Below, in pieces: positions 1-7,248 of a stretch of 64,000 bases of DNA. Origin of the DNA: Actinomadura flavalba DSM 45200 (lineage in GTDB: Bacteria; Actinomycetota; Actinomycetes; Streptosporangiales; Streptosporangiaceae). The notes below the pieces were generated by a model. The model saw only the letters and a list, made by a program, of their open reading frames with translations. It had not been told where the DNA came from and searched no databases. Where the stretch lies: contig NZ_KB894093.1 of the NCBI RefSeq assembly GCF_000374305.1, forward strand, positions 310,001-374,000, in the 5' to 3' direction. The translations under genes and the position numbers were made by a program. Within the stretch, counting starts at the first letter, position 1, and the number at the start of each line of letters is the position of its first letter.

Positions 1-659
1 GCCGGAGTGAGCTTCTCGATGAGGAACCAGTAGCCCACCGTCGCGAAGAACGCGAGCAGGATGTGTCCGGCGAACATGTTGGCGAACAGTCGCACCGCGT
101 GCGTGAACGGCCGCAGCACGAACGTGGAGATCAGCTCGATCGGCGTCAGGATGACGTAGATGCCCTTGGGCAGGCCGGGCGGGAACAGCACGCCCTTGAA
201 GTAGCCGCCCAGGCCCTGGTGCTTGATGCCGAGCACGAGCATCATCACGTAGACCACGGCCGCCGGGACGATCGCGAACGCGATGTGCGACGGCGCCGGG
301 AGCTGGAGCACCGGGATGACGCCGGCGTAGTTCATGAAGAGGATGAAGAGGAAGGTCGTGAAGAGGAACGGCATGAACCGCTCCGCGTCCTTGCCGAGCG
401 CCGGGCGCGCCATCTGGTCGCGCACGAAGACGTAGGCCGCCTCACCGACGTTCTGCGCGCCGCGCGGCACGAGCTGCGGGCGCCGGAAGGCCATCACCAG
501 GAAGACCGCCGTGACGGCCACCGCGAGCGCGACGATCAGGACGGGCTTGGTCAACCAGGTCAGCCACTCGGGGCCGCCCGGGAACAACGGCCCCCAGTCG
601 AACAGTTCCATGCCCGGGGCATGGAACTCTTTTCCCTCGGCGGCGAGGATGTCGCTCAC
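1..659 (-). CDS. atpB: ATP synthase F0 subunit a (3' end beyond window)
   Basis: This is the proton-channel subunit a of the F1F0 ATP synthase, an integral membrane protein. About 219 residues are visible before the reading frame leaves the window. The diagnostic stretch ending RLFANMFAGH contains the essential arginine that faces the c-ring, and several hydrophobic helices precede it. I chose the GTG at 657-659 because AAGGGA lies upstream at Shine-Dalgarno distance and the protein then begins SDILAAEGKEF. A nearby ATG (676-678) is out of frame. Two AtpI-type genes lie just upstream in the same direction, as expected at the head of an atp operon. Identity is clear; only the C-terminus is missing. 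Confidence 0.96.
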   Translation of the reverse strand, partial: MSDILAAEGKEFHAPGMELFDWGPLFPGGPEWLTWLTKPVLIVALAVAVTAVFLVMAFRRPQLVPRGAQNVGEAAYVFVRDQMARPALGKDAERFMPFLFTTFLFILFMNYAGVIPVLQLPAPSHIAFAIVPAAVVYVMMLVLGIKHQGLGGYFKGVLFPPGLPKGIYVILTPIELISTFVLRPFTHAVRLFANMFAGHILLAFFATVGYWFLIEKLTP

Positions 660-758
660 GCGGCAGTCCCTTCGTCATAGCTCTTGCGATGCTCACGTTC
701 GCGCCGGGGGCGCGTTCTGTAGTTCTGGGTGGCCCGCTCCGTACCGTGCGACCCGTGG

Positions 759-1010
759 TCAGCGGCCGATGCGGAGATAGACCAGGTAGATCGCGAGGCC
801 GAGGCCGACCAGGATCCCGATCGGGAAGAACACCGAGAGGCCGAGCCAGCGGTCCAGGAGCCAGCCGAGGCCGCCGTACACCGCCATCCCGGACAGGAGG
901 TAGCTGGGCACCGACCAGACCGCACTGGCGAACGCCCGGTGGTCCCTGTCGTTGAAAGGGTCGGGATCGGGCCGTTGGTGCCCGTCCTCGCTCCTCGCAG
1001 GACGGACCAT
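759..1010 (-). CDS. AtpZ/AtpI-type small membrane protein (F0F1 ATPase assembly)
   Basis: This 83-residue protein has a polar N-terminus of about 30 residues and then two transmembrane helices (about 32-52 and 58-78). That is the layout of the AtpZ/AtpI 'putative F0F1-ATPase subunit' family, which is thought to help c-ring assembly or Mg2+ handling. The ATG at 1008-1010 is preceded by AAGGGTGG. The gene sits 99 bp upstream of atpB on the same strand and 58 bp downstream of a second ATP synthase I-like gene. The family assignment rests on size, topology and position; the sequence itself is poorly conserved in this family. Confidence 0.75.
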   Translation of the reverse strand: MVRPARSEDGHQRPDPDPFNDRDHRAFASAVWSVPSYLLSGMAVYGGLGWLLDRWLGLSVFFPIGILVGLGLAIYLVYLRIGR

Positions 1011-1068
1011 AGCAGGCCACCCTTCGCATGGTCATATCGGAGTAGTCCGCGACGGCCCCGGACGGTCA

Positions 1069-1482
1069 TCACGGGGTCCGGTTCGGCGTGGTGTCGTTCA
1101 GTTCCAGGGTCCGCGTGCGCAGGACGAGCCGCGCCTCGGCGGTGATCCACACGATGATCAGCGCGATGATCGTGTAACCGAACACCAGGTCGTTCCAGAG
1201 ATCGGCGTCCTTGAAGAGCAGGATCAAGCCGAAGAGGCCGACGATCTTGATCAGGTAGCTGAGCATCGCGGCACCGGTGATCAGGTGCTCGGAGATCGTC
1301 GCGACGTAGCCGACGACCAGCTTGCTGATGGCGAAGAACGCGATGGTGATCAGCGCGCCGACGGCGGCGCCCAGCGCCCCCTTACCGCCCGCGACGAGCA
1401 GGCCGACGATCACGGCCAGCACACCGGCGATCGCAGTGGGTATCACGGCGCCGCGGAGAATCCGGGCGTCGGAGGAATACAT
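1069..1482 (-). CDS. ATP synthase protein I-like membrane protein
   Basis: This 137-residue protein has four predicted hydrophobic helices (about 10-30, 34-54, 70-90 and 98-118) and a short charged C-terminus. Length, topology and position immediately ahead of atpB match the ATP-synt_I family of actinobacteria, which assists assembly of the c-ring. The start ATG at 1480-1482 has CGGAGCC upstream. The roughly 250 bp upstream, before wecA, contains no gene and probably holds the promoter for the atp operon. Having both this four-helix protein and the two-helix AtpZ-like protein is normal in actinomycetes. Confidence 0.75.
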   Translation of the reverse strand: MYSSDARILRGAVIPTAIAGVLAVIVGLLVAGGKGALGAAVGALITIAFFAISKLVVGYVATISEHLITGAAMLSYLIKIVGLFGLILLFKDADLWNDLVFGYTIIALIIVWITAEARLVLRTRTLELNDTTPNRTP

Positions 1483-1732
1483 GAGGGCTCCGGGTGGTCA
1501 CGGTCAGTGGTCGCCTGGCTGTTCGTGAAAGGTATCACAAGCGTCCGGAACGTCCGCAATTACCCTAGATGTAACGGGTTAACGGCTCGCTAACGTCCCG
1601 GTCGACACCGTGGCATCCAGGACTGTAGCCCAGGTCAGACGACAGATCCGGAAAGTGGGAGCGGGGCGCGCGAGTCCGCGACGCCACTCGAAGAGTACCC
1701 GGCGCGCGGAGCGTCCGTGCCCGCGCCCGCGA

Positions 1733-2890
1733 TCAGACCGACTCGCGCGTCCGACCGGTCCGCGCGGGCTCGGGAGCCCGGACGGCGCGGCGGCGCGCCA
1801 GCCGGGGAACGGCGATCATCAGCACCATTCCGGCGATGGCGATCACTCCGGTGACCGACATCACGACGACCTGCTGGTTCGTCACCGAAAGGCCCACCAG
1901 GCCCGCCGCGAGCAGCCCGACCCAGAAATACATGATCAGCACGGCGCGCCGGTGCGAATGGCCGAGTTCCAGCAGCCGGTGGTGCAGATGACGCTTGTCG
2001 GGCGCGAACGGGGAACGGCCCTCATTGGTGCGCCGCCACACCGCCAGCAACATGTCGATGAACGGCACCGCCGCCACGGCGGGCACCAGCAGCAACGGCA
2101 CCCAGAACGGGAAAAGGCCGTACGTGCCGAGGAAGGCCGGGTCGAACTGACCCGTCAGCATGATCGTCGACGCGCTCAGCAGCAGCCCGATCAGCATCGA
2201 ACCCGTGTCGCCCATGAAAATGCGCGCGGGATTGAAGTTGTGCGGCAGGAAACCGAGGCAGATGCCGACGAGCACCGCCGCCGTCAGCGTCGCGCCGGTC
2301 AGCGTCGTCAGCCCGTTGGTCTTCGACAGCAGGTAGGCGTAGGAGAACAGCGCCGTCGCGGCGATGCCGACGACGCCCGCCGCGAGCCCGTCCAGGCCGT
2401 CGATGAAGTTCACCGCGTTGATCGTCGCGACCACGATGAGGACCGTCAGCGGCACCCCGTACGTCGGCGGCAGCGACACCGCCTCGCCGTTGGGCAGCGG
2501 GATCACGTAGAGCTGGATGCCCTGCATGATGAAGATGCCGGCGGCGGCGACCTGGCCCGCGAACTTGGTCAGCGGATCGACGCCCCAGCGGTCGTCGAAG
2601 ATTCCGACGAGCACGATGAGCCCGCCGGACAGGAGTAACGCGCGGGCGACGTCGACGTCGCCGCCCGCCAGCACCTTGCGCATCTCCGGCAGGCCCGTCG
2701 CCACGACGAGCGCCGCCGCCATGCCGCCGAACATCGCCAGGCCGCCCAGGCGCGGCGTCGGGATGACGTGCACGTCGCGCTCGCGGGGCGCGGCCTGCGC
2801 GCCGAACCAGATCGCGAACCGGCGGACGGTCGGGGTGAGCAGGTACGCGACGAGCGCGGCGACCAGGATCGTCAGCAGGTACTCCCGCAC
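1733..2890 (-). CDS. Undecaprenyl-phosphate sugar-1-phosphate transferase (WecA/TagO/MraY family)
   Basis: This is an integral membrane enzyme of 385 residues that transfers a sugar-1-phosphate (GlcNAc-1-P in WecA/TagO) from a UDP-sugar to undecaprenyl phosphate, the first step of wall glycan or teichoic acid synthesis. Visible motifs are the FDDRWG acidic pair, NAVNFIDGLDGLAAG, the MGDTGS loop, and the basic cytoplasmic loop with PDKRHLHHRL that binds substrate. About ten membrane segments are present. A longer reading exists, but the GTG at 2888-2890 has a strong GGAGGGG ribosome site and starts directly at the first helix, so I start there. Position ahead of the atp operon is conserved in actinomycetes. 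The exact acceptor glycan is unknown. Confidence 0.88.
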   Translation of the reverse strand: MREYLLTILVAALVAYLLTPTVRRFAIWFGAQAAPRERDVHVIPTPRLGGLAMFGGMAAALVVATGLPEMRKVLAGGDVDVARALLLSGGLIVLVGIFDDRWGVDPLTKFAGQVAAAGIFIMQGIQLYVIPLPNGEAVSLPPTYGVPLTVLIVVATINAVNFIDGLDGLAAGVVGIAATALFSYAYLLSKTNGLTTLTGATLTAAVLVGICLGFLPHNFNPARIFMGDTGSMLIGLLLSASTIMLTGQFDPAFLGTYGLFPFWVPLLLVPAVAAVPFIDMLLAVWRRTNEGRSPFAPDKRHLHHRLLELGHSHRRAVLIMYFWVGLLAAGLVGLSVTNQQVVVMSVTGVIAIAGMVLMIAVPRLARRRAVRAPEPARTGRTRESV

Positions 2891-3014
2891 GCGCGTCCCC
2901 TCCTCCCGTGGCTCGTCCAGGGCGTCCGCCCGTGGGACGCGCGCGGGCGGCGGAACGTTCGCGCGCACGGCCCCGTGCGTCCCGGACGGGACGCGTCGCC
3001 CAACTCTATGCCCG

Positions 3015-3998
3015 TCACGGCGGCGGCGTGCCGTGCGCGACCCGATCTTCGCGTTCCGAGATCATCACGGCGGCGCCGGTGAGGGCCAGGCCGAACCCGA
3101 GCACCAGCGGATCGCCCACCGACACGGCCCACACGCCGTGCCGGGCGATGTCGTCGGCGACGTCGGCGAGCATCACCGTGAGCCCGGACGCCAGCAGGCC
3201 CCGGCCCGCGAGCGGGTGCGGCGCGGCGCGGCGCCGCGTCAGCAGCGCGGCGCCCAGCACGAGGACCGCCGCGCCCGCCGCGCCCGCCGCCCCCGCCCGC
3301 CAGTGCGGCGGGGCGTAGCGCGGCGGCGGCACCTCGACCGCCCCCTTCGGCAGCCGCACCTTGACCGTCATGCCCTCCCCCGGCGCCAGCCCGCGCTGCG
3401 TGAACCCGACCGTGCGCGGACCCGGCCGGTCGCGCAGGCACCGGGTGAGCGCCGGCGGACGGCCCGCGCGGCAGCCCGCCCGCACCGGCGCCGGGGCCCG
3501 CACGCGCACCGCCGCCTCGCCCACCGGGACCGTCCAGCCGGTGCCGAGGACGTCCCAGACGAACTCGTCGTAGCGCTCCCGGGGCGTGAGGACCCCGTGC
3601 AGGTCGTACTCGATGACGTACGCCTGGCGGCCGCTGACCGTCCCCGCGCCGCGCTCCCCGACCGTGATCCGGACGTGGTGCAGGAACGCGCGCACGCGCG
3701 CGCGGGCGGGCGCGCCCGTGGAGGAACTCGTGCGGACGGCGCGCACCCCGTACAGCCGGTCGCCGCGCCGGTACGGGACGCTGCGGGTGATCCCCCGGTC
3801 GTCGCCGCCCGCGAAGTCGTAGCTGACGGTCTCGCGCACGTGCACGACGCCGTCGGAGCGCACGGTGAGCACGGCGTCGAACGTCGGCATGCGCTCGCCC
3901 GCGTCCGCGCGGGCCGCCGCGCCGCCCGCGGCCGTGCCCGCCAGGCAGCCCGCTAGGACCACCGCCGCCCGGCGCCGTGACTTGCTCATGTCCCGCAT
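3015..3998 (-). CDS. DUF2207-type exported membrane-anchored protein
   Basis: This 327-residue protein has an N-terminal export signal, an extracytoplasmic domain (about 35-225) and a C-terminal hydrophobic part with two or three helices (about 233-315). The middle region, with paired 'VHVRETVSYDF' and 'RGITRSVPYR' strands, resembles DUF2207 proteins, whose function is unknown. The signal region includes LAGC at residues 15-18, which could be a lipobox, although the hydrophobic stretch before it is short. The usual long Gly-rich tail of DUF2207 proteins is absent. The ribosome site is weak, and either of two ATGs nine bases apart may be used. It begins the extra block next to wecA. Confidence 0.65.
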   Translation of the reverse strand: MRDMSKSRRRAAVVLAGCLAGTAAGGAAARADAGERMPTFDAVLTVRSDGVVHVRETVSYDFAGGDDRGITRSVPYRRGDRLYGVRAVRTSSSTGAPARARVRAFLHHVRITVGERGAGTVSGRQAYVIEYDLHGVLTPRERYDEFVWDVLGTGWTVPVGEAAVRVRAPAPVRAGCRAGRPPALTRCLRDRPGPRTVGFTQRGLAPGEGMTVKVRLPKGAVEVPPPRYAPPHWRAGAAGAAGAAVLVLGAALLTRRRAAPHPLAGRGLLASGLTVMLADVADDIARHGVWAVSVGDPLVLGFGLALTGAAVMISEREDRVAHGTPPP

Positions 3999-4109
3999 GG
4001 TCGCACCGCCCGCGGCGTACTGTCGTCTCGCCGGACGCGACCGTGTCCCGTGGCCTCCACCACGATTCCGTCCCGGTTGACCGTCCGCCGGAAGTGTGTC
4101 GGTACGCCC

Positions 4110-4118
4110 TGCTAGATT
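4110..4118 (+). promoter_or_regulatory. Extended -10 promoter element for the small secreted protein
   Basis: TGCTAGATT is an extended -10 (TGN plus TAGATT), 42 bases before the start codon at 4160. No good -35 sits at the matching distance, which an extended -10 can tolerate. Inferred from sequence only. Confidence 0.35.
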
Positions 4119-4159
4119 TGCCGGGCTAATTCCTGAGATGACTGAGCACGGAGGTACGA

Positions 4160-4594
4160 ATGCGGCGTCTCGCTGCTGCGGCCCTGGCCGTCGGCACCGC
4201 CCTGGCGGGCACGGTGGTCGCTGCCGCCCCCGCCCAGGCTGCCGCCAAGAGCTTCACCACCAAGAACGGCTGGGGAACCCTCAAGGCGTACGGCAACTAC
4301 ACCAAGACGTCGAAGAAGCTCACCATCAAGGTGTGGCTGGCGGACGGCAAGGCCTACAACGGTTGGTCGCCCGGCGTCCAGTTCCGCACTGCGGACGCCA
4401 AGAAGACCAAGTGGAAGAACTCCGCGGTCTACTATTTCGTGGACAAGAGCACGAAGAAGCCCGCGGACCGCGTGTTCAGCGCCTACCGCGGCGCCTACAC
4501 CAAGGGCTACACCGGCCACGTCTACGTGCGTGAGATCGGCGTCAAGGTCAGCAACGGCCAGACCGTCGCCGGCCCTTGGAGCAAGCTGAAGTAA
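4160..4594 (+). CDS. Small secreted Lys-rich protein, unknown function
   Basis: This 144-residue protein has a classical signal peptide (arginines, about 20 hydrophobic residues, then AQA-AA near residue 28). The mature part of about 115 residues is rich in Lys, Tyr, Trp and Thr, has no cysteine, and shows alternating polar and aromatic residues that suggest an all-beta fold. I do not recognise a named family. The start is supported by GGAGG eight bases upstream. It is the only plus-strand gene in this part and converges on the propeller anti-sigma candidate across a shared terminator. A second small secreted Lys/Trp-rich protein (10,132-10,476) lies in the same block. Confidence 0.8.
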   Translation: MRRLAAAALAVGTALAGTVVAAAPAQAAAKSFTTKNGWGTLKAYGNYTKTSKKLTIKVWLADGKAYNGWSPGVQFRTADAKKTKWKNSAVYYFVDKSTKKPADRVFSAYRGAYTKGYTGHVYVREIGVKVSNGQTVAGPWSKLK

Positions 4595-4613
4595 CAACGC
4601 TCCCGCGTCGTCG

Positions 4614-4658
4614 AACGGCGCGGTCCCCCGCAGCGGCTGCGACCGGGACCGCGCCGTT
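4614..4658. terminator. Bidirectional hairpin terminator
   Basis: A perfect 14-bp inverted repeat, AACGGCGCGGTCCC at 4614-4627 and its complement at 4645-4658, lies between two convergent genes ending at 4594 and 4665. The stem is flanked by AA and TT on both strands, so it can stop transcription from either side. Confidence 0.85.
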
Positions 4659-4664
4659 TCCGCG

Positions 4665-5828
4665 TCACCAGTCCGCGTCGAGCGCCGTGCTGCCGCCGCC
4701 GACGGGGCGGGCCCGACCGGTCCGCAGGTCGTAGGCGCCGGTAGCCGTCAGCAGGTGACGTCCGGACGCGTCGAGCTTCAGCAGAGACGGTGCGATGGCG
4801 CTACCGCCCGGCAGCCGGACCGTGTCCACACGCGCGCCGTCGGCGGCACGGATGACGCTCAGTTCCGTCGCCACGGGCGGTCTGGCGGGTGCATTGCCCG
4901 TGCCGGGCGGTGGGGCGATCGCGGCCGCCGGCTTCGACTCCGACACCACGATCCGATCTCCGGCCGGGAGGAGTGCCGCGAGCGTGAGCACGCTGTCGGC
5001 TCGGAGCCGCCGGATCATGCGCCCAGCCCCGATCGTCCCGTCCTCCCCCACCGCGAACGTCCGGATCTCGACACGGCCGGTGGACGGCGAAGCGCCCGTG
5101 ATCCAAACGAAGGCGAAGCCGCGGCCGTCCGCGCGCCAGGAGAACGACCGCGCAGCGCCGCGCGCGAACGAGCGCGTACTGCCGGTCCCGCCGCCGGTGT
5201 CCAGGACGCCCAGGGTCATGCCGCCGTCCACGGGTCGGCCGCCGACGCATCGTGCCGCACTGTAGACCAGCCGCCGCCCGTCCGGCGTGACGGCAAGGGT
5301 ACCGTCCTCCCGGATCACACCCATGAGCGGCCCACCCGGCAGAGCCGACCGCGCCGCGATCCGGCCGTCGATCCCGAGGGTGATCCTCTCGATGCCGAAG
5401 GTGCAGGCCGTCGCTCGTCTGGGCTGGACGACGACGAAGGCGGTCCGGTTGTCCGCGGTCACGGCGACGTCGAGGTACTCGCTCCCCGTAGGTGCCGCGA
5501 CCTCGTCAACGACCCGGCCGGTCGCGGTGGCTCGGATCTGGAGCCGCGCCGGTCCGCTCCTGTCGGCGGGAAGGCTCACGAACAGATACGCGGGCATCGC
5601 GCCGGACCTTTCGGTCAGCCGTGGAGGCCGCTCACGCAGCCGCTCGACGGCCAGCACACCGGTCAGGACCACGAGGAGCGCCAGCGTCGCCGCGATCGGC
5701 ACGGCGAACCGAGGCAACGCCCACCGAGGCCGTGACGGGCGCGCCACAGGCAGCGGCGGAGTGCGGTCGGGCACGGTGTCCGCCGCCGCGTGCAGCGCGT
5801 CGCGCAGGCGGTTCTCGATGTCGCTCAT
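4665..5828 (-). CDS. Membrane-anchored beta-propeller protein, putative anti-sigma partner
   Basis: This 387-residue protein has a cytoplasmic N-terminus of about 43 residues (starting MSDIENRLRDALHAAADTVP), one transmembrane helix (about 44-63) and an extracytoplasmic part with repeated strand patterns such as 'LAVTPDGRRLVYS' that fit a WD40/TolB-like propeller. It overlaps the sigma gene by ATGA at 5825-5828, so the two are translationally coupled. Position and topology suggest it holds the sigma factor at the membrane and senses an external signal. No zinc-finger HxxxCxxC motif is seen in the N-terminus, so binding would use another fold. The role is inferred from layout. Confidence 0.7.
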   Translation of the reverse strand: MSDIENRLRDALHAAADTVPDRTPPLPVARPSRPRWALPRFAVPIAATLALLVVLTGVLAVERLRERPPRLTERSGAMPAYLFVSLPADRSGPARLQIRATATGRVVDEVAAPTGSEYLDVAVTADNRTAFVVVQPRRATACTFGIERITLGIDGRIAARSALPGGPLMGVIREDGTLAVTPDGRRLVYSAARCVGGRPVDGGMTLGVLDTGGGTGSTRSFARGAARSFSWRADGRGFAFVWITGASPSTGRVEIRTFAVGEDGTIGAGRMIRRLRADSVLTLAALLPAGDRIVVSESKPAAAIAPPPGTGNAPARPPVATELSVIRAADGARVDTVRLPGGSAIAPSLLKLDASGRHLLTATGAYDLRTGRARPVGGGSTALDADW

Positions 5829-6337
5829 CCGTCCTCCTCCCCCATCTCGCGCTCCAGCGCGGCGAGGCCGCGGGCGATGGTGGAGCGGACGGTCCCCGGC
5901 CTGATGCCCATGGCGGCGGACACCTCGTCGTCGCTCAGCTCAAGGTAGTACCGCAGCACCAGCGCCTCCCGCTGCCTGCGCGGCAGCCGCCGCAGGGCCC
6001 GGAGGACCTCCCGGCGTTCCTCGCTCAGGAGCACCGCCGACTCCGCCGACCACACCGGCGGACGGGGCGGCTCGGTGTGGGTCCACGCCAGACGGCGGCG
6101 GCGCAGCGCCATCCGGCACCCGTTCAGCACGCACGAGCGGACGTAGGCGAGGAGCTTGGTGTCGTCGTCCAGCGCGGGCGCCCGGTCCTGGAGCCGCAGG
6201 AAGACGTCCTGCACGGTGTCCTCGGCGGTGGCCTGGTCGCCGACGAGGAGCAGCGCCATGCGCACCAAGCCGTTCCGGTGGTCGCGGTAGAGCGCGGCCA
6301 GGGGCACCGGTCCCCGTCCGCTCAGCGTCTCCCGCAC
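5825..6337 (-). CDS. ECF sigma factor, SigE-like family
   Basis: This 170-residue sigma factor has region 2 (about 10-75, including ATAEDTVQDVFLRLQ) and region 4 (about 108-160, with LPRRQREALVLRYYLELSDDEVSAAMG and a helix-turn-helix ending TVRSTIARGL). It lacks regions 1 and 3, as ECF sigmas do, and looks most like the SigE-family ECFs common in actinomycetes. The GTG start has only a weak ribosome site. It is translationally coupled to the membrane propeller protein downstream. It should direct RNA polymerase to a small regulon, possibly including its own block; targets are unknown. Confidence 0.88.
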   Translation of the reverse strand: MRETLSGRGPVPLAALYRDHRNGLVRMALLLVGDQATAEDTVQDVFLRLQDRAPALDDDTKLLAYVRSCVLNGCRMALRRRRLAWTHTEPPRPPVWSAESAVLLSEERREVLRALRRLPRRQREALVLRYYLELSDDEVSAAMGIRPGTVRSTIARGLAALEREMGEEDG

Positions 6338-6418
6338 CGGCGCCGCACACAGGACACCGCGAGCTTGACTCGCCCCGTCATGGCGGTACAGCCTAGATCA
6401 ACTCGCCCGGAAGAGGCA

Positions 6419-7153
6419 CTATCCCCCGGAACGGCCGATGCCGGACGGATAGAGCAGGTCGCGGAACGCGCCGCTCGGCTGGATGTGCAGCTCGCGAGCG
6501 ACCCGCCGCCGGTAGTCGACGTACAGGCGGCAGGCGCTCGCGTCGTCGTTACGGGCCAGATGCGCCAGCGCCATGATCCGGTGCGGGGCCTCGGCGAGCT
6601 CGTCCACCTCCGCGGCCCGCCCGGCCAGTTCCAGCGCGCCCAGTGCGTCCCCCGCGCCGAGGCGATGTTCGGCGAGCCGTTCCAGCGCCACGATCCGCAG
6701 CCGGTCCCAGCGGTCCCGCTCGGCCTGGACGGTGCCGCAGTCGGGGCCCTCGCGCAGCAGACTCCGTCCGAGCAGCGCGCAGGACGCGGGCGGCGGGCGC
6801 TCGCCGGACAGGACGCGGCGGGCCAGCGCCGTGCCCTCGCGCAGGTCGACGGCGACGTCGGCGGCCAGACGCACCGCGTCCGGGGTGACCTCGAACAGGC
6901 CGGTGCCGGTCGCCCGCCGGGCGCGCCACAGGAGCTGGCGCAGCCGCCGCGCCGCCGCCTCCGGCGGCAGGTCCGGCCACAGGCGCGCCTGCAACGCGCG
7001 GCGGGCGACGCCCGGCTCGGCGATCGCGACCGCGACGATGAGCGCGGACGGCGCCGCCGGCAGCGGCACCGTGCGTTCGTCCCGGACGCAGCGGAAGGCC
7101 GGTAGCAGGCCGACACGCCACGTCGGTTGGTTCTCGCTCTGGCCACGCGGCAT
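6419..7153 (-). CDS. SARP-like transcriptional regulator with BTAD domain
   Basis: This 244-residue protein has an N-terminal winged-helix-like region (about 12-105, with LPPEAAARRLRQLLWRARR resembling the OmpR-type DNA-binding half of SARPs) followed by a bacterial transcriptional activation domain (about 110-240, ending SACRLYVDYRRRVARELHIQP). There is no C-terminal ATPase, so it is a small SARP. The frame is open much further upstream through the antisense of the permease, but the ATG at 7151-7153 has GAGGAG at the right distance and starts the homology. It lies downstream of the ABC exporter in the same direction and could regulate the block. Confidence 0.78.
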   Translation of the reverse strand: MPRGQSENQPTWRVGLLPAFRCVRDERTVPLPAAPSALIVAVAIAEPGVARRALQARLWPDLPPEAAARRLRQLLWRARRATGTGLFEVTPDAVRLAADVAVDLREGTALARRVLSGERPPPASCALLGRSLLREGPDCGTVQAERDRWDRLRIVALERLAEHRLGAGDALGALELAGRAAEVDELAEAPHRIMALAHLARNDDASACRLYVDYRRRVARELHIQPSGAFRDLLYPSGIGRSGG

Positions 7154-7248
7154 GGATCGTCTCCTCGGCGGATAGCGGCAGGTCCGCACAGGAGATGCGC
7201 GGGGCGGCGCATCCGCTGCTTCCGTGAAGGGTGATCCACGCCACATGA

